The translations under genes and the position numbers were made by a program. From the NCBI GenBank assembly GCA_037903355.1, contig JBAJFE010000005.1:3720001-3784000 (forward strand): 64,000 bases of DNA, read 5' to 3'. The notes beneath the pieces are model-generated. The model was not told the origin of the DNA, did not search any database, and worked only from the letters and a program-made list of their open reading frames with translations. Origin of the DNA: Trichuris trichiura. Taxonomy: Eukaryota; Nematoda; Enoplea; Trichinellida; Trichuridae. Of the stretch, positions 61,356 through 64,000 are shown piece by piece. Position 1 is the stretch's first letter; each line of letters starts with the position of its first letter.

Positions 61356-63725
61356 ACTGCCAGCAGGAGACGGCCAGTTTGCAATTTTGCTCATCATTTT
61401 CTTAGCGTTCATTTCTCTATCTCTCCCGGAGCGTGATTTGTCGCCTTCTGGCGTGTGAATAAAACTGGCACCCGTTAGCGTTATAGCCGGGGGTGAGCGC
61501 TCGGAACGCCGCCCGAAAGTGACGATGTGGCCCCCTTTGTGACAAATCAATCTGTTCTGCCTATTGGGCAAAATGTGACTCTCTCTCTCTTTCTTACCGG
61601 AGGCCTTTCGTTGTTCGATTATACATTTTTGCATTGCTTTAATTTTCAATCTGATCGAAATTGCAATGACGCTAGCCAAATTAAACACCGCGGATATGGG
61701 CCTATCATTGCACAGTGCGCCTTGGCGAATGCATTCCATATCTGCCAGGGAAGAGCCCAAACGAGGCGAAGATGCAAAGGTAATATTTTGCGCACTCTGT
61801 TCCGCAGGCAGGTGAAATTTTTGCTTGTTCAATCTATGCTTTTCGCCGAACATATGCCTCGTTGGTCCGTGTAGCCCAATGAAAGCACCGGGGATTCTTG
61901 GCCCTTTGTGCAGTGTTGGTTTACGGCCTCATTGCAGCTGCTGTTGGCTATACTGGCAACACCGGCTCCGGTCTTCTTATTTGTTCAACGTGTGCTGACG
62001 TTGATGAAGAGTTGCAAGGAGACGATGCGCTCGCTATAGGCCGTTTGTCGTTCGTTGATGCTGCCTAGTCGACGTTGCGTGACTTGTAAACATTTCGGTA
62101 GGGTGAGCCTGTTCCTTTCGGCATCCCCTGTCCATTTGCTTTTGCATGGTCAGCTTTTACTTGTTGTTTACTTGACGTTGATGGCCACCCCTTTTCTATA
62201 TGCCCAACTCATCGTTTGCCAAGTCCCCGTAGAATATTGCTAAGCGTAATCGAGGTCAAAGGTGAACATAGGACACACAAGTGGCAATGCCGACAAGTGT
62301 CAATTCTTTTTGTCGACCCTCACTCTTCTTAGCGCACTTAACATCTGGTAGTAATTCACCAAGTTGGCACTAGATGCGGTTTGAACCGGTTCTATCCTGT
62401 CACGGTTGTTGAGTTTGTCTCGTGCTTTGCAGATGGCGATCGTTTCGCCAATATTCGTCCTTCAACGCTATTGGACTTCTTAGTTTTCATTAGGATGTGC
62501 TGGCTAGATTTTTGAGCTTTGTCTTTTTTTGTTGCTTTCTCTCTCAACTCGTAGCGCGTTAGGCGTGATGCTACGTTTTCTAAGATATTTCAAAATCAAA
62601 GCGACCTAGTCAGTTGTCATTTGTTTTGATAGCATGCAAAGGGGGGGGAGATGTTTTAAGTGTTGACCCCTTGTCAGGCAAATCCGGTCGTTGGCCGATA
62701 GCTAAGGTTCTATGCTACTTTGAAGGTTGAACGCAATGGAGTGCAGTTCCGGCCTTCCATCTTTGTCGTTTGACGATGATGAGGTACATAGTGGTCGCTT
62801 TCGAATGGCCAAATTTTACCTGCACGACCCGGTGACCGTTTGTGTTTTGACGGGTAGCGCTTTCCGGTGCCGCCCAGTTCGCTGCTATTCGATTGGTCCA
62901 CTTGGCCTTTGTCGTCGTCGTCGTTGGCTTTCCGTTGTTCCATTAGTTTGCTCAAAAATCGCCCGCTGCAGATAGATATGAAAGCGACCGCAATGCTTCT
63001 CAGAAATGGCCGGGTAAGAAGAGATAGAGGCGGCTGTTGTTCGACCAACCAACCAGCTTTGATTTTATCTTTATTTGCATAAGTCAAAGTGCTCACAACG
63101 TTTAGTCGCAGACGGACGCAGTGCTCTCCGTTGTCGATTGACATTTCTCCTTTATTTACCATTGCTCATTTTGAACGGTCTCTCTCTCTTTTTTTGTATG
63201 GTCCATTCGATGAACTATTATTTCCTGTAACCAATTGGGGGCTTTGGCACTACGGAAACGTGGGACTTTCTGTTTGCATTTGACGCTGACTGGACACCCA
63301 ACTTGCCAAGTGAATTTTGTTATTTAAGCCATCAGTGTCGTTGTTGTTGTTGTTGTTATTGTCGTAGTCATCGTCTCACTCATAAAGCTTCCGTTAGAGC
63401 TTCTCAGCGCCAGATTGGCTTTCACGCGTTAGTTAGTGGTGTCGGAGTGCTTGACATGGCGCAACAGAGGTGTGCATGCACGCTTGGATGCAATGGCAGC
63501 AAAGAAAATGGATAAAGAAAACGGCCGACGCGGTTCAGCTCTTTAAAATACGTTGCGCCATCGAGCCTCTCTTTCGCCTCGTCCAATGGACGTTGCATTT
63601 ATAAACGATTGGTCGTTTTTTTTTAAAATCTTATCTATTCGATGTTTTACTTCGCGTCAAATTTGTATATCTCTTTTTTTTCTGTTGTTTAGGTCGGTGT
63701 GAGATCTTGCAGCTGCCGTACCTTA
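61356..63725. other. T-rich stretch, probably 5' UTR or intron of the right-edge gene
   Basis: These 2.4 kb are pyrimidine/T-rich on the plus strand and contain simple runs (GTT)n at about 63342-63356 and an eight-G run near 62641. A possible short first exon MECSSGLPSLSFDDDE (from about 62736, GTACAT donor) cannot be confirmed. No other gene is supported. Confidence 0.45.
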
Positions 63726-64000
63726 ATGGACGAAGACGAATACGGCAGCGGCAGTTGGACGCCGTCAGATTCTCGTCTCGAATTACCCGAAGAAGAGGTA
63801 TTCAAGGTTGAACTCATGTACAGTAGTCGAACGAGTCAAGCGTTCGTATGCCCATGTTTGGCCAACTTGTATCGTTACGGTAGGGAAGACGGGGACAACA
63901 ATGGAAGTTCGTCGTCGTCGTCGGACGATTGGACTTTGTTCGCCACGGGCGTTCCCTTGTTGGTGGTCGATTCCGGTGCTCCAAGCCAGTCGGTTGCCAA
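63726..64000 (+). CDS. N-terminal fragment of an unidentified acidic protein (cut by window edge)
   Basis: After a TTGTTTAG acceptor near 63690 the frame starts MDEDEYGSGSWTPSDSRLEL and continues EVFKVELMYSSRTSQAFV, CPCLANLYRYGRED, a Ser run (SSSSSSDDW) encoded by TCG repeats, and TLFATGVPLLVVDSG. Alternating beta-type residues after an acidic head suggest a PH/EVH1-like fold. I do not recognise the family. The frame is also open upstream of the ATG to the acceptor, so an earlier start is possible. Confidence 0.6.
   Translation, partial: MDEDEYGSGSWTPSDSRLELPEEEVFKVELMYSSRTSQAFVCPCLANLYRYGREDGDNNGSSSSSSDDWTLFATGVPLLVVDSGAPSQSVA

Noticed and set aside
62710..63162. 150-codon minus-strand frame
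   Set aside because: No domain, and it probably arises from the T-rich composition of the opposite strand.

Overview
The window is nuclear DNA of a small-genome invertebrate, most likely a nematode. Genes have many short introns of about 50-60 bp with GT..TTTCAG borders. There is a fused isocitrate lyase-malate synthase gene, an arrangement best known from nematodes, and a serpentine chemoreceptor-like GPCR. No rRNA, tRNA, CRISPR array or bacterial-style operon was recognised. Gene names rest on remembered family sequence and visible motifs; no search was run.

Layout. 0-6 kb, minus strand: the RUN domain and coiled coil of a RUFY-like protein cut by the left edge, a REEP5/6-DP1 protein, and a small Cys-rich single-pass membrane protein. 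9.1-16.0 kb, plus: the largest subunit of TFIIIC (GTF3C1). 17.0 kb: an unknown 68-residue gene, followed on the minus strand by a NUDT13-like Nudix gene (17.3-23.9 kb). The 5.3-kb intron of the Nudix gene holds a dead hAT transposon, a degenerate satellite and a complete RNF4-like SUMO-targeted ubiquitin ligase gene. 24.8-26.9 kb: CHMP6/VPS20 (plus) and GHITM (minus). 27.5-31.05 kb: a young Ty3/Gypsy LTR element that has lost reverse transcriptase and RNase H but keeps one open Gag-protease-integrase frame.

31-42 kb is gene-poor. It holds microsatellites and three candidate small secreted proteins, one with a clear TATA box and a well-supported splice. 42.3-45.8 kb, minus: the bifunctional glyoxylate-cycle enzyme. 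47.1-48.0 kb, minus: the GPCR, with scattered hydrophobic exons beyond it that I could not join. 52.6-54.7 kb, minus: a Penelope-like retroelement (RT plus GIY-YIG) with 41-bp inverted end repeats, a frameshift and a hammerhead-like motif. 55.3-58.7 kb, plus: canonical poly(A) polymerase. 60.1-61.4 kb, plus: calcineurin B homologous protein (CHP1). The last 275 bases start an unidentified acidic protein.

The host genes are unrelated housekeeping functions (Pol III transcription, mRNA 3'-end formation, ESCRT-III, ER shaping, mitochondrial morphology, glyoxylate cycle, ubiquitin/SUMO), so no joint pathway is implied. The most unusual items are the RT-less but intact-frame Gypsy copy, the Penelope element with inverted ends and ribozyme-like core, the gene nested in the NUDT13 intron, and the candidate secreted peptide precursors.
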